Shown here: positions 1 to 6,029 of the stretch, piece by piece | How positions within the stretch are numbered: the first letter of the stretch is position 1 | How the letters are laid out: the number at the start of each line of letters is the position of its first letter | NCBI GenBank assembly: GCA_046565765.1 | Contig: JBKHXX010000035.1 | Coordinates: forward strand, 1-10,277 | Length of the DNA stretch: 10,277 bases | Direction: 5' to 3' | DNA from: JBFMCT01 sp046565765 | Lineage (GTDB): Bacteria; Actinomycetota; Acidimicrobiia; Acidimicrobiales; AC-14 | Program-made: the position numbers and the translations under genes | The notes under the pieces: generated by a model | The model's database searches: none | What the model was told of the DNA's origin: nothing | Seen by the model: only the letters and a program-made list of their open reading frames with translations

Positions 1-2
1 CC

Positions 3-86
3 GCCGATGCCCCGGCGTTGCGCCCTTGGCCCTCGCCCTCGCCTGCACGACGGCCCAGCCGTTGGCTCAAGGCGTCCAGCACGTGA
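3..86 (+). CDS. possible C-terminal tail of an upstream gene (partial)
   Basis: A reading frame open from the left edge ends at a TGA at 84-86. That TGA overlaps the GTG at 83 used here as the ATPase start, giving the GTGA overlap typical of translationally coupled genes. The 27 visible residues (ending WLKASST) are Pro/Ser/Arg rich and match no family I recognise. Third positions are G/C rich, but so are those of the ATPase frame, which is also open to the left edge. The tail could therefore be a chance frame. Confidence 0.2.
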   Translation, partial: ADAPALRPWPSPSPARRPSRWLKASST

Positions 87-2518
87 GCGACCACCCCTCC
101 CACCACCCGCCGTCGGCCCCGGGGAGGGGGTCCGAGGCGGAGAACTCCCCATCGGTCGTACTGGAGACGTCGGGCCTGCACTGGGCGTCGGAGAAGTCGG
201 TGGTGGAGAGCGTCCTCGGACGCCGTCGGGGCGTCCTGTCGGTCGAGGCCAACCCCGTGGCCCAGACCGCCACGGTGCGCTTCGACCCGTCGCTCACGAC
301 CGTGGCCCAGCTGCGGGCCTGGATCGAGGAGTGCGGCGCGCACTGTCGCGGCCAGTCCGTCCCTGCCCACATCTGCGAGCCCATGGAGGAGCCCGCCGGC
401 GACCCGGCCCACCGGACGCACTCGGCCCCAGAGAGGACGCCCTCGCCCCACGACGTGATGGGCCATGGCGGCCACGGTGCGATGTCGATGGCCGAGATGG
501 TGGCCGACATGCGCAGCCGCTTCGTCGTGGCCGCCGCCTTCTCCGTCCCCATCCTGTTGTGGTCGCCGATCGGGCGGGACGTGCTGGGCTTCGAGGCGGC
601 CGCCCCCTTCGGCCTGCGCGACGACGTGTTCCAGCTCCTGCTCAGCCTGCCGGTGATCTTCTGGGCGTCCTCGATCTTCTTCGACGGCGCTTGGCGGGCG
701 CTACGGGCCCGGACCCTCGACATGATGGTGCTGGTCGCCGTGGCCATCGGCGCCGGGTGGCTGTACTCGCTGTGGGTGACCCTCACCGGGGGCGGCGAAG
801 TCTTCTACGAGGCGGCCACCGTTCTGGCCGCCTTCGTGCTGCTCGGCCACTGGTTCGAGATGCGGGCCCGGGGCGGGGCCAACGACGCCATCCGCACCTT
901 GCTCGACCTCGCCCCGCCGAAGGCGGTGGTGCTGCGCGACGGCGAGGCGGTCGAGGTGTCCACCGCCGAGGTGGTGGTGGGGGACCTGCTGCTGGTGCGC
1001 CCCGGGGCCAAGGTGGCCGTGGACGGGGTGGTGGTCGAGGGCGAGAGCGACGTCGACGAGTCGATGGTGACGGGCGAGAGCCTCCCCGTGCACAAGGTGG
1101 CGGCCTCGGAGGTTATCGGCGCCACCATCAACACCAACGGCGTGCTCACGGTGCGGGCCACCAAGGTGGGCTCCGACACCGCCCTGGCCCAGATCGTCAA
1201 GCTTGTCCAGCAGGCTCAGAACTCCAAGGCGCCTGGGCAGCGCCTCGCCGACCGGGCGGCGTTCTGGCTGGTGCTGGTCGCCCTCATCGGGGGCGCAGCC
1301 ACGTTCCTGGCGTGGTTGGCCGCCGGGCGCGAGGCGTCGGAGGCCATGCTCTTCGCCATCACCGTGGTGGTGATCACCTGCCCCGACGCCCTCGGCCTCG
1401 CCACCCCTACCGCCATCATGGTGGGGACGGGGCTCGGCGCCACCCGGGGCGTACTCTTCAAGAACGCCGCCGCGCTGGAGGCGGCCAACGGAATCGGCGT
1501 CGTGATCATGGACAAGACCGGCACGCTCACCAGAGGAGAGCCCGAGGTCACGGAGCTGGTCGTCGAGGGTATCGGTGAGGCCGAGCTCCTGCGCCTGGCG
1601 GCGGGCGTCGAGCGCCAGTCCGAGCACCCCCTGGCCGAGGCCATCGTCCGCCACGCCGTGGAGCACGGCGCAGCCTCGGTGGTGACCGAGGGCTTCGAGA
1701 ACGTGCCCGGCCACGGCGCGATCGCTCGCGTCGAGGGCCGACGGGTCGTGGTCGGCAACCGCCGATTACTCGAACGCGAGGGGATCCCCCTCGGTTCGTT
1801 GGCCCAGCGCCGGGAGGAGCTGGCAGCCGGGGGCCGCACCGCCGTGCTTGTCGCCGTGGACGGGCAGGCCGTGGGGGTGGTCGGCATCGCCGATGCCGCC
1901 CGGACCACCGCCGCCCCGGCGGTGAGCGAACTCCACGCGCTCGGCATCGAGGTCGTGATGCTCACCGGCGACAACCAGGCCACCGCCCAGCGCATCGCCT
2001 CCCTGTTGGGCATCGACACGGTCATCGCCGAGGTCCTACCGGGCGAGAAGGCGGCCAAGGTGGCGGAACTGCAGCGTTCGGGCAGCAAGGTGGCGATGGT
2101 GGGCGACGGCGTCAACGACGCGCCGGCCCTGGCCCAGGCCGACCTCGGGATCGCCATCGGGGCCGGGACCGACGTGGCCATCGAGACGGCGGACGTCGTG
2201 CTCATGCGCTCCGACCCCCTCGACGTGGCGGTTGCCGTGCGCCTTGGGCGGGCCACGGTGCGCAAGATGCGCCAGAACCTGGCTTGGGCCATCGGCTACA
2301 ACTCGGCGGCCCTGCCGATCGCCGCCGGGGTGTTCGAGCCTGCGTTCGGCCTCGTTCTGCGGCCCGAGATCGCCGCCCTTTCCATGTCAGGGTCCAGTTT
2401 CCTCGTGGCCGTCAACGCCCTGCTCCTCAAGCGGCTGCGGCTCCCCGAGCCCGGCGGCGGCGAGCCGGCGTCCGCCGCGCCTGCGCGCCCGACCGGGGGG
2501 AGCACGGCGCTTCCGTGA
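83..2518 (+). CDS. heavy-metal (probably copper) translocating P1B-type ATPase with a CPD membrane motif
   Basis: Predicted inner-membrane cation exporter of about 811 residues driven by ATP through an aspartyl-phosphate intermediate. Numbered from GTG 83: a degenerate HMA-like domain at about 26-85, where the usual GMxCxxC loop reads SGLHWASEK; a Cys/His cluster (CGAHC, then HIC) at about 84-98; a His/Gly/Met-rich stretch (GHGGHGAMSM) near 127-136; actuator TGES at about 330-333; membrane motif CPD at 433-435, where CopA has CPC; phosphorylation motif DKTGT at 477-481; HP pair at 515-516; hinge GDGVND at about 674-679. The last helices carry a YN pair and MSGSS, as in Cu(+) ATPases. The frame is open to the left edge; I chose GTG 83 because AAGG lies 8 nt upstream and it overlaps an upstream stop. 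TTG 26 would add 19 residues. Copper is inferred from motifs and the neighbouring Csp and CsoR-like genes. Confidence 0.93.
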   Translation: MSDHPSHHPPSAPGRGSEAENSPSVVLETSGLHWASEKSVVESVLGRRRGVLSVEANPVAQTATVRFDPSLTTVAQLRAWIEECGAHCRGQSVPAHICEPMEEPAGDPAHRTHSAPERTPSPHDVMGHGGHGAMSMAEMVADMRSRFVVAAAFSVPILLWSPIGRDVLGFEAAAPFGLRDDVFQLLLSLPVIFWASSIFFDGAWRALRARTLDMMVLVAVAIGAGWLYSLWVTLTGGGEVFYEAATVLAAFVLLGHWFEMRARGGANDAIRTLLDLAPPKAVVLRDGEAVEVSTAEVVVGDLLLVRPGAKVAVDGVVVEGESDVDESMVTGESLPVHKVAASEVIGATINTNGVLTVRATKVGSDTALAQIVKLVQQAQNSKAPGQRLADRAAFWLVLVALIGGAATFLAWLAAGREASEAMLFAITVVVITCPDALGLATPTAIMVGTGLGATRGVLFKNAAALEAANGIGVVIMDKTGTLTRGEPEVTELVVEGIGEAELLRLAAGVERQSEHPLAEAIVRHAVEHGAASVVTEGFENVPGHGAIARVEGRRVVVGNRRLLEREGIPLGSLAQRREELAAGGRTAVLVAVDGQAVGVVGIADAARTTAAPAVSELHALGIEVVMLTGDNQATAQRIASLLGIDTVIAEVLPGEKAAKVAELQRSGSKVAMVGDGVNDAPALAQADLGIAIGAGTDVAIETADVVLMRSDPLDVAVAVRLGRATVRKMRQNLAWAIGYNSAALPIAAGVFEPAFGLVLRPEIAALSMSGSSFLVAVNALLLKRLRLPEPGGGEPASAAPARPTGGSTALP

Positions 2519-2614
2519 GGATTCGCACTGATCGAGTGGTTTTGATTGAGCTCGCTCACTTGCCCGGGGATGAGGACATTGCCCGGACGCCGAGCGCACC
2601 AGCGACGCACGACC
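2519..2614. other. short convergent intergenic region
   Basis: These 96 bases separate the stop of the ATPase from the stop of the convergent csp gene. The only symmetry noted is a weak TGAGC-TC-GCTCA repeat at 2547-2558 whose loop is too short for a convincing terminator. No gene is visible. Confidence 0.4.
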
Positions 2615-3019
2615 TCACCCGATCGTGCCGAGCAGAGCCTTACACGCGTCTTCGCATCGCCGGCAGGCTTCCGCGCAGATGCGGCAGTGATCGTGCATCT
2701 CCGCATGGCGCTCACATTCCTCAGCGCAGGCGGTGCAAGCCTGCAGGCAGGCCTGGAGGACGCGCGCTGAGATGTTGGCGTCGTAGCCGGTATGACGAGA
2801 TAGGACCCGGGCCGTGGTTTCGCAGATGTCAGCGCAGTCCAGGTTCGTTCGGATGCACTTGACGAGATCGGCGACCATGTCCTCGCTGAGGCACGCATCG
2901 GCGCACGCGGTGCACGCTTGGGCGCAGTCGACACACGCCTCTATGCAATGGGCCAGCAGCTCGCGGTCGTTGTTGATCTCCTTTGGATAGGACTGGATCA
3001 TCGCGGTGATGTGGCTCAT
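2615..3019 (-). CDS. csp3: cysteine-rich four-helix-bundle copper-storage protein (Csp3 / DUF326 type)
   Basis: 134-residue protein with 18 cysteines, nearly all spaced CxxC or CxxxC on predicted helices: helix region 22-43 (AHCIEAC, VDCAQAC, TACADAC), 49-70 (VKC, LDCADIC), 87-102 (ACLQACTACAEEC) and 111-126 (HCRICAEACRRCEDAC). This is the pattern of copper-storage proteins, in which Cys thiolates lining a four-helix bundle hold many Cu(I) ions. No signal peptide is visible, which fits the cytosolic Csp3 branch rather than exported Csp1. Start: ATG at 3019, preceded by a strong AAGGAG (3027-3032) with 7-nt spacing; an upstream in-frame start at 3085 would add 22 residues unlike the family. 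The gene converges on the copper ATPase and has tandem palindromes 62-97 nt upstream of its start. Function follows from the family; metal load and metal identity are inferred. Confidence 0.92.
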   Translation of the reverse strand: MSHITAMIQSYPKEINNDRELLAHCIEACVDCAQACTACADACLSEDMVADLVKCIRTNLDCADICETTARVLSRHTGYDANISARVLQACLQACTACAEECERHAEMHDHCRICAEACRRCEDACKALLGTIG

Positions 3020-3080
3020 GGCGGTGCTCCTTGTGGTGCGTAGGTGGGACGAGGTGGGGATGCGGACCGCCGACGGGGTC

Positions 3081-3116
3081 TGCATCCTGCAGAGGATGCA
3101 CTACAGACGGTAGTGC
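3081..3116 (-). promoter_or_regulatory. two adjoining perfect palindromes upstream of csp3 (probable operator)
   Basis: TGCATCCTGCAGAGGATGCA (3081-3100) has perfect 7-bp arms around a 6-bp centre. GCACTACAGACGGTAGTGC (3098-3116) has perfect 7-bp arms around a 5-bp centre. They share three bases. They lie 62-97 nt upstream of the csp3 start codon, where a promoter would be expected. The second has the ACTAC...GTAGT form seen in operators of BlaI/CopY-like winged-helix repressors; assignment to that family is inference. I could not fix a convincing -35/-10 pair. Confidence 0.6.
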
Positions 3117-3480
3117 CTTCGACCTCCGCTGCGGCGACGGTTGGTCGTCGCCCGCCTGGTGGTCACGCAACGAGGGCCAGGACCGGGGGACGTGGCAAGG
3201 ACGGAGCACGTATGACAGCACGGGCCACCTGCGACATTCGTGCTCCGCCCGGCGGGCGTCGGGGTCAGCGGGGAGCGAGGACGAGCCGACGAACGCCCAT
3301 CGGGACCGGTCGCGGAAGCGGGCCCGCCGGCCGGGGCGTGTCCAGCTGGAGCTGTCGGCGTCGTGGCGGGGCCCGACACCTGCTGGCCACATTGAGCGCG
3401 AGCGGGTGGACGGCGTCAGCCGAAGCTAAACCGGCGGCTCCAATGGCCCGAGGGGCCGCCGCTCGATCGGCTCGACCGAC
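3117..3480. other. gene-free GC-rich stretch
   Basis: No believable gene is seen here. Open frames exist on both strands but encode Arg/Gly/Ala/Pro-rich sequence without domains, as expected of chance frames at this G+C. The best start-like site is the ATG at 3209, behind GGAG, but its product (ending at 3505) looks like noise. A small hairpin, GGCGAC (3133-3138) with GTCGCC (3147-3152), is the only local structure noted. Confidence 0.4.
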
Positions 3481-3481
3481 G

Positions 3482-3512
3482 TTTACATACTACAGTGATA
3501 CGTAGCTAGTAG
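3482..3512 (+). promoter_or_regulatory. AT-rich promoter/operator-like island upstream of the DUF3105 gene
   Basis: An AT-rich patch stands out in GC-rich surroundings. It holds TTTACA (3482-3487, resembling a -35), TACTACAG (3488-3495 region) and an imperfect inverted repeat CTAC (3490-3493) / GTAG (3502-3505), followed by TAGTAG. TACAGT at 3491-3496 or a weaker hexamer near 3503-3508 could be the -10. The TACTACAG core recurs upstream of the csoR-like gene, and ACTACAG recurs in the csp3 palindrome. The position about 220 nt before the DUF3105 start implies a leader or a small upstream gene. Confidence 0.45.
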
Positions 3513-3529
3513 GGAGATGCGTCGGCAAG

Positions 3530-3733
3530 GTGGCTGCGAGGCGGACAAGGCGGACCCAACCAGACGCCGGCGAGCCGGCCGTGGCCGCCCTCCCGAGGAC
3601 CCCGGCCGGAGTCAGGCGACAGCCGGGCCACGCGGCTGCATCCATGCGAGCTCGTAACGGCGGAGTCCTGTCAGCACGCCGCGCTCAGTCGCCGGCTGTG
3701 TTCCAGGCCAGCGACTCCGAGGACAGCTCCTGA
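3530..3733 (+). CDS. doubtful 67-residue upstream ORF
   Basis: A GTG-started frame whose TGA (3731-3733) overlaps the proposed CTG start of the DUF3105 gene by the 4-nt pattern CTGA. The product is Arg/Ala/Pro rich, has no recognisable domain, lacks a well-spaced ribosome site, and has fewer G/C third positions (about three quarters) than the confident genes. It may be a leader ORF or a chance frame. An alternative short frame begins at ATG 3517, directly after AGGGAG, and stops at 3657. Confidence 0.2.
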   Translation: MAARRTRRTQPDAGEPAVAALPRTPAGVRRQPGHAAASMRARNGGVLSARRAQSPAVFQASDSEDSS

Positions 3734-4398
3734 CGACCAAGAGGCCACCCGCCTCCCGCCGGTCCCCCGAGCCACGACCCCGCCGCGAGCGGACGCCCGC
3801 CCGCCCGACGAGGGCGGAGCGCATCGCCGCTGCGCAGCGGGCGAGGCAACGCCGGCGGCGCGTCGTGCGACTGGCAGTGGCCTCGGCGATCGTCCTTGTG
3901 GTCGTCGCAGTGTCCTGGGCCATGGTCGCCAACCGCCGGGCTGAGCGGCGGACCGCCGCTCAGCTCGAGGCCGACGGGTGCCGGTTCGACCGATCGACCG
4001 ACACAGATCGCGGGCAGGGCCGCAATCACATGGGCCCGTCGCCCACCTATCGAGTGAACCCCCCGGCCGGAGGGAACCATGTCGCGGCGGTCGCCGCCCC
4101 AGGCGAGTACGGGAGCCAGCCCCCGCCCGATGGCCAGGTTGTACATGCCCTCGAGCACGGCGACGTGGTCCTGTGGCACAGACCCGACGCCTCCGAGGCG
4201 ACCTTGTCGGCGCTTCGTGACCTCGCCGACCGGTACCGTGATGACGTCCTCATCGTCGCTCGGCCCGGGCTGGCCTCGGAGGTAGCAGCGACCGCCTGGC
4301 ACCGGCGGCTCCGGTGTCCTGCCGTCGACGACGAAACCCTGGGTCTGTTCGTGCGGAGCTTCCGGGACCGGGGCCCCGAGCGCCAGCGCGAGGACTGA
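3730..4398 (+). CDS. DUF3105 family membrane-anchored protein
   Basis: Uncharacterised family; about 222 residues from the proposed CTG at 3730. Layout: a very basic Arg/Pro/Ala-rich cytoplasmic head (1-45), one transmembrane helix at about 46-66 (LAVASAIVLVVVAVSWAMVA), then an extracytoplasmic domain. Family landmarks are NPPAGGNH (from N110), VHALEHG (H139 and H143), a PGL segment followed by ATAWHRRLRC, and a terminal RGPE. Two cysteines (DGC, RLRC) flank the domain. Start: no ATG, GTG or TTG exists in frame between the stop at 3655 and GTG 3865. The head nevertheless has coding-like third positions, and GAGGA (3719-3723) sits 6 nt before CTG 3730. A conservative caller would use GTG 3865 (177 aa), which has no good ribosome site. 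The paired His residues could bind metal, and the setting suggests copper, but the function is unknown. Confidence 0.85.
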   Translation: MTTKRPPASRRSPEPRPRRERTPARPTRAERIAAAQRARQRRRRVVRLAVASAIVLVVVAVSWAMVANRRAERRTAAQLEADGCRFDRSTDTDRGQGRNHMGPSPTYRVNPPAGGNHVAAVAAPGEYGSQPPPDGQVVHALEHGDVVLWHRPDASEATLSALRDLADRYRDDVLIVARPGLASEVAATAWHRRLRCPAVDDETLGLFVRSFRDRGPERQRED

Positions 4399-4400
4399 TG

Positions 4401-4427
4401 CCCCCCGCTGCCCGGGCGGGTGGGGGG
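4401..4427 (+). terminator. GC-rich hairpin just after the DUF3105 stop
   Basis: CCCCCC (4401-4406) can pair with GGGGGG (4422-4427), with further C/G pairing inside (GCCCGGGC core at about 4410-4417). It begins two bases after the TGA. There is no U-tract, so this is a candidate intrinsic terminator of the U-less kind often proposed in high-GC bacteria. Confidence 0.45.
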
Positions 4428-4527
4428 AGACGCCGGGCCGCGCCAGACTTGCGTGGTGGGCGACGCCCGTCGTGGTGCGGCGCCGGCACGGGGAGGAACC
4501 CGCCCGGGCACGGTGGGTATCCACGAA

Positions 4528-4556
4528 TACTACAGGCTGTCGGACAGTAGCGCTAC
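4528..4556 (+). promoter_or_regulatory. cluster of CTAC/GTAG inverted repeats upstream of the csoR-like gene
   Basis: TACTACAG (4528-4535) is followed by the perfect palindrome CTGTCGGACAG (4537-4547) and the perfect palindrome GTAGCGCTAC (4547-4556). CTAC at 4530-4533 and GTAG at 4547-4550 also face each other. The patch is richer in A/T than its surroundings and ends about 120 nt before the csoR-like start. TACTACAG is shared with the DUF3105 island. Operator function is inferred. Confidence 0.45.
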
Positions 4557-4653
4557 GCCCCGGCTCGCAAGTCAGCCGCCGAGGCCATGTCGCTCCCGGT
4601 GGCGCGCACCCTTCTGATCGGGAGCAGCCGTGGTGTTGACGGCCCGACGCGCC

Positions 4654-4697
4654 GGATAGCGGACGGATAGTTCTTTGCCGCAGCTGTTGGATAGCGG
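4654..4697 (+). repeat. short direct repeats GGATAGCGG around the csoR-like start
   Basis: GGATAGCGG occurs at 4654-4662 and 4689-4697, with a third partial copy GGATAG at 4665-4670. The 35-bp spacing straddles the proposed TTG start at 4675. The repeats could be regulatory half-sites or a small duplication. Confidence 0.35.
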
Positions 4698-4955
4698 GGG
4701 AGTCAACGCCACCGCAGTCGGCGCTGAGGAGCCCGGCGAGCGAATCCGAAGGGTCGAGAGTCAGGTGCGCGGCGTCGGCCACATGGTGACCGAGGGGGGG
4801 GCGCCCTCGAACTGTCACCCCAGCTGGCGGCCGTGCGCGGCGCGGTCGACGCGGTGGCCCCCGTCGTGGCGGAGCGGGAGTTGCGTCGGTGCACGACCTC
4901 GGAGCCGGACGCCGTCGAGGTCGGCGCACCCATCCCCCGCGTCGTGCACTGGTAG
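4675..4955 (+). pseudogene. csoR: CsoR-family copper-sensing repressor, frameshifted and with degenerate metal ligands
   Basis: Two frames together match the CsoR/DUF156 fold. The first encodes ERIRRVESQVRGVGHMVTEG, the family's N-terminal helix signature. The frame breaks in a run of eight G (4794-4801), and the frame one base back encodes LELSPQLAAVRGAVDAVA and continues to ERELRRC, ending in TAG 4953-4955. Adding one G restores a 93-residue protein that aligns without gaps to known CsoR spacing. In that protein the Cu(I) ligands equivalent to Cys36, His61 and Cys65 of the M. tuberculosis protein are Ala44, Glu69 and Cys73, so only one remains. Active CsoR tetramers repress copper genes and release DNA on Cu(I) binding; this copy may be inactive, or it may sense something else if the frameshift is an assembly error. 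The start (TTG 4675) is uncertain. Confidence 0.75.
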
Positions 4956-5142
4956 GGGAGCGGCCACCGATTTCGAGGGGCAGTTCGTGTTGCATCTGGC
5001 GGCCGGCCCCGTAAGAGAGGATCCGCGCCGGGTGAGGGCCGGCGCCTCGCCTGGAACTCCTCGCGCGCCTTGGCGCGAGATGGACCTCGTACACGCTTTC
5101 ACGCCCTTGCTGGCGCGCACCGAGGACGACAACGGCTCGTGC
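4956..5142. other. gene-free gap with a hairpin downstream of the minus-strand membrane operon
   Basis: No gene is seen. A hairpin with arms CTCGCG (5060-5065) and CGCGAG (5074-5079) around an 8-nt loop lies about 65 nt past the stop at 5143. It could terminate the leftward operon, but no T-rich tract follows. Confidence 0.3.
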
Positions 5143-5667
5143 TCAGCTATCCACGACGGGCTGGGCTCGCCGCTCATCAACCCTGCGTCGCCCATAGCCG
5201 GTAAGGCCCCGCGGCTTGTAGAGGTTGAGCACGAGGACGACGAGCAGCACGACCAGGCCGATCCCGGGATGCACGAGATCGCCTCCGAGGGCCACCAGGC
5301 GGGTGCTGTCCGCCTCCCGGGCCACCTCGGCCGTCGAGCTCACAGTCGGCATGTGTAGAAGCAGCACCGCGGTGGCGAAGACGGTGAGCGCGAACGAGAA
5401 GACGACCCAGTAGTGCCGGAACAGCCCCCACCTGGTGCCCAGGGCCATGACCACCCCGGTGACCAGCGAGGTCACCGCCAAGGGCACGAGCACGTACCAG
5501 CCGACCAGCTCCATTCCGATCCAGGCGGCCCGCACCGTCAGGGCATCAGTGCTGGTCTGGGCGGCGACCCCCAGCCCGAGGTAGGCGAGAACCGCGCCGA
5601 TCCAGCCGACCGAGAACGACAGGTGCGCGACCAGCACGAACCGCCGGACGCCCGGGCTCATCGCCAT
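5143..5667 (-). CDS. four-helix integral membrane protein, DUF2269-like
   Basis: 174-residue predicted integral membrane protein from ATG 5667; a second ATG at 5661 is equally possible. Helices are at about 10-36 (starting FVLVAHLSFSVGWIGAV), 48-75 (GMELVGWYVLVPLAV), 85-106 (YWVVFSFALTVFATAVLLLH) and 134-150. Conserved-looking features are AH in helix 1, GTRWGLFRHYW before helix 3, and a short basic C-terminal tail. This resembles the poorly characterised DUF2269 group, but the assignment is from memory of the pattern and the function is unknown; membrane histidines (H15, H85, H105, H133) could bind haem or metal. It follows the 84-residue membrane gene by 13 nt on the same strand, so the two are probably co-transcribed from the promoter at 5966-5994 under the divergent TetR regulator. 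An in-frame extension to 5979 would be antisense-like filler over the neighbouring gene. Confidence 0.75.
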   Translation of the reverse strand: MAMSPGVRRFVLVAHLSFSVGWIGAVLAYLGLGVAAQTSTDALTVRAAWIGMELVGWYVLVPLAVTSLVTGVVMALGTRWGLFRHYWVVFSFALTVFATAVLLLHMPTVSSTAEVAREADSTRLVALGGDLVHPGIGLVVLLVVLVLNLYKPRGLTGYGRRRVDERRAQPVVDS

Positions 5668-5680
5668 CGCCGCCCGCACA

Positions 5681-5935
5681 CTACGGCCTGTGGTCCACCG
5701 GCTGGTGACCGGCGTCCTCGCTGAGCACCGATGAGGGCGTGCCGCCACCACCACCGTGGCGGCCAGGGCCGTGCTCGCCACCAACGCCCGCCACCTTGGC
5801 GACCACAAACAGCAGCACGAGCGCGAGGCCGACGATGAGCGAGACCTTGACCCACCTGGGCATGCCCTCGCCTCTACCGGGGTCGGGGTCGGCAGTCGGT
5901 GCCCCAGGTTCGGGCTCGCGGCGGGTATCGGCCAT
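5681..5935 (-). CDS. small single-pass membrane protein with Gly/His-rich tail
   Basis: 84 residues. An acidic, Pro-rich N-terminus (1-24) is followed by MPRWVKV and one transmembrane helix at about 28-50 (VSLIVGLALVLLFVVAKVAG), then a Gly/His-rich tail containing GGEHGPGRHGGGGG and further histidines. ATG 5935 is set by a strong GGAGGAGAGGAG purine run ending 5 nt upstream. The tail could bind metal, but the function is unknown. I have an unverified recollection of similar short proteins with a GHGPGRH motif next to DUF2269-like genes in actinobacteria. It is the first gene of the leftward two-gene unit, about 30 nt downstream of its -10 element. Confidence 0.75.
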   Translation of the reverse strand: MADTRREPEPGAPTADPDPGRGEGMPRWVKVSLIVGLALVLLFVVAKVAGVGGEHGPGRHGGGGGTPSSVLSEDAGHQPVDHRP

Positions 5936-5965
5936 GGGCGCTCCTCTCCTCCGACAGCACCCGGC

Positions 5966-5994
5966 ACTATACGAGACACTGTGTCTCACCACAA
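5966..5994 (-). promoter_or_regulatory. promoter of the leftward two-gene membrane operon
   Basis: On the minus strand a -10 TATAGT (5971-5966) lies 17 bp from a weak -35 TTGTGG (5994-5989). The spacer is almost entirely the GAGACACTGTGTCTC palindrome, so a bound repressor would block RNA polymerase directly. Confidence 0.65.
5973..5987. promoter_or_regulatory. TetR-type operator, perfect 15-bp palindrome
   Basis: GAGACACTGTGTCTC has perfect 7-bp arms around one central base. It lies between the divergent tetR-like gene and the membrane operon, where TetR-family regulators usually bind. TGTCTCAC recurs as a direct repeat at 5982-5989 and 6002-6009, exactly 20 bp (about two helical turns) apart. 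The second half-site lies just upstream of the tetR -10. Confidence 0.75.
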
Positions 5995-6017
5995 GCGTCG
6001 CTGTCTCACAGATTCCT

Positions 6018-6023
6018 TAGAAT
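6018..6023 (+). promoter_or_regulatory. -10 element of the tetR-like gene; apparently leaderless mRNA
   Basis: TAGAAT matches the TATAAT consensus at five of six positions and ends 6 nt before the GTG start at 6030. There is no ribosome-binding sequence in between, so transcription probably begins at or next to the start codon. No clear -35 is visible. Confidence 0.6.
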
Positions 6024-6029
6024 GGCGCA

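Noticed and set aside
7..1578. Long plus-strand ORF of 523 codons overlapping the ATPase
   Set aside because: Arg/Gly/Pro-rich composition with no domains; a shadow of the ATPase gene in another frame.
701..2292. Long minus-strand ORFs antisense to the ATPase
   Set aside because: Low-complexity His/Gly/Ser/Thr-rich translations without motifs; the opposite strand clearly encodes the ATPase.
2547..2558. TGAGC-TC-GCTCA symmetry between the convergent ATPase and csp3 genes
   Set aside because: Five-bp arms and a two-base centre cannot form a stable hairpin, so it is not called a terminator.
3044..3505. Plus-strand ORF between csp3 and the DUF3105 gene
   Set aside because: Arg/Gly/Ala-rich with no recognisable domain, and it crosses the csp3 promoter palindromes.
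3685..5094. 469-codon minus-strand ORF
   Set aside because: It spans antisense to the DUF3105 and csoR-like genes and the intergenic region, and shows no family signature.
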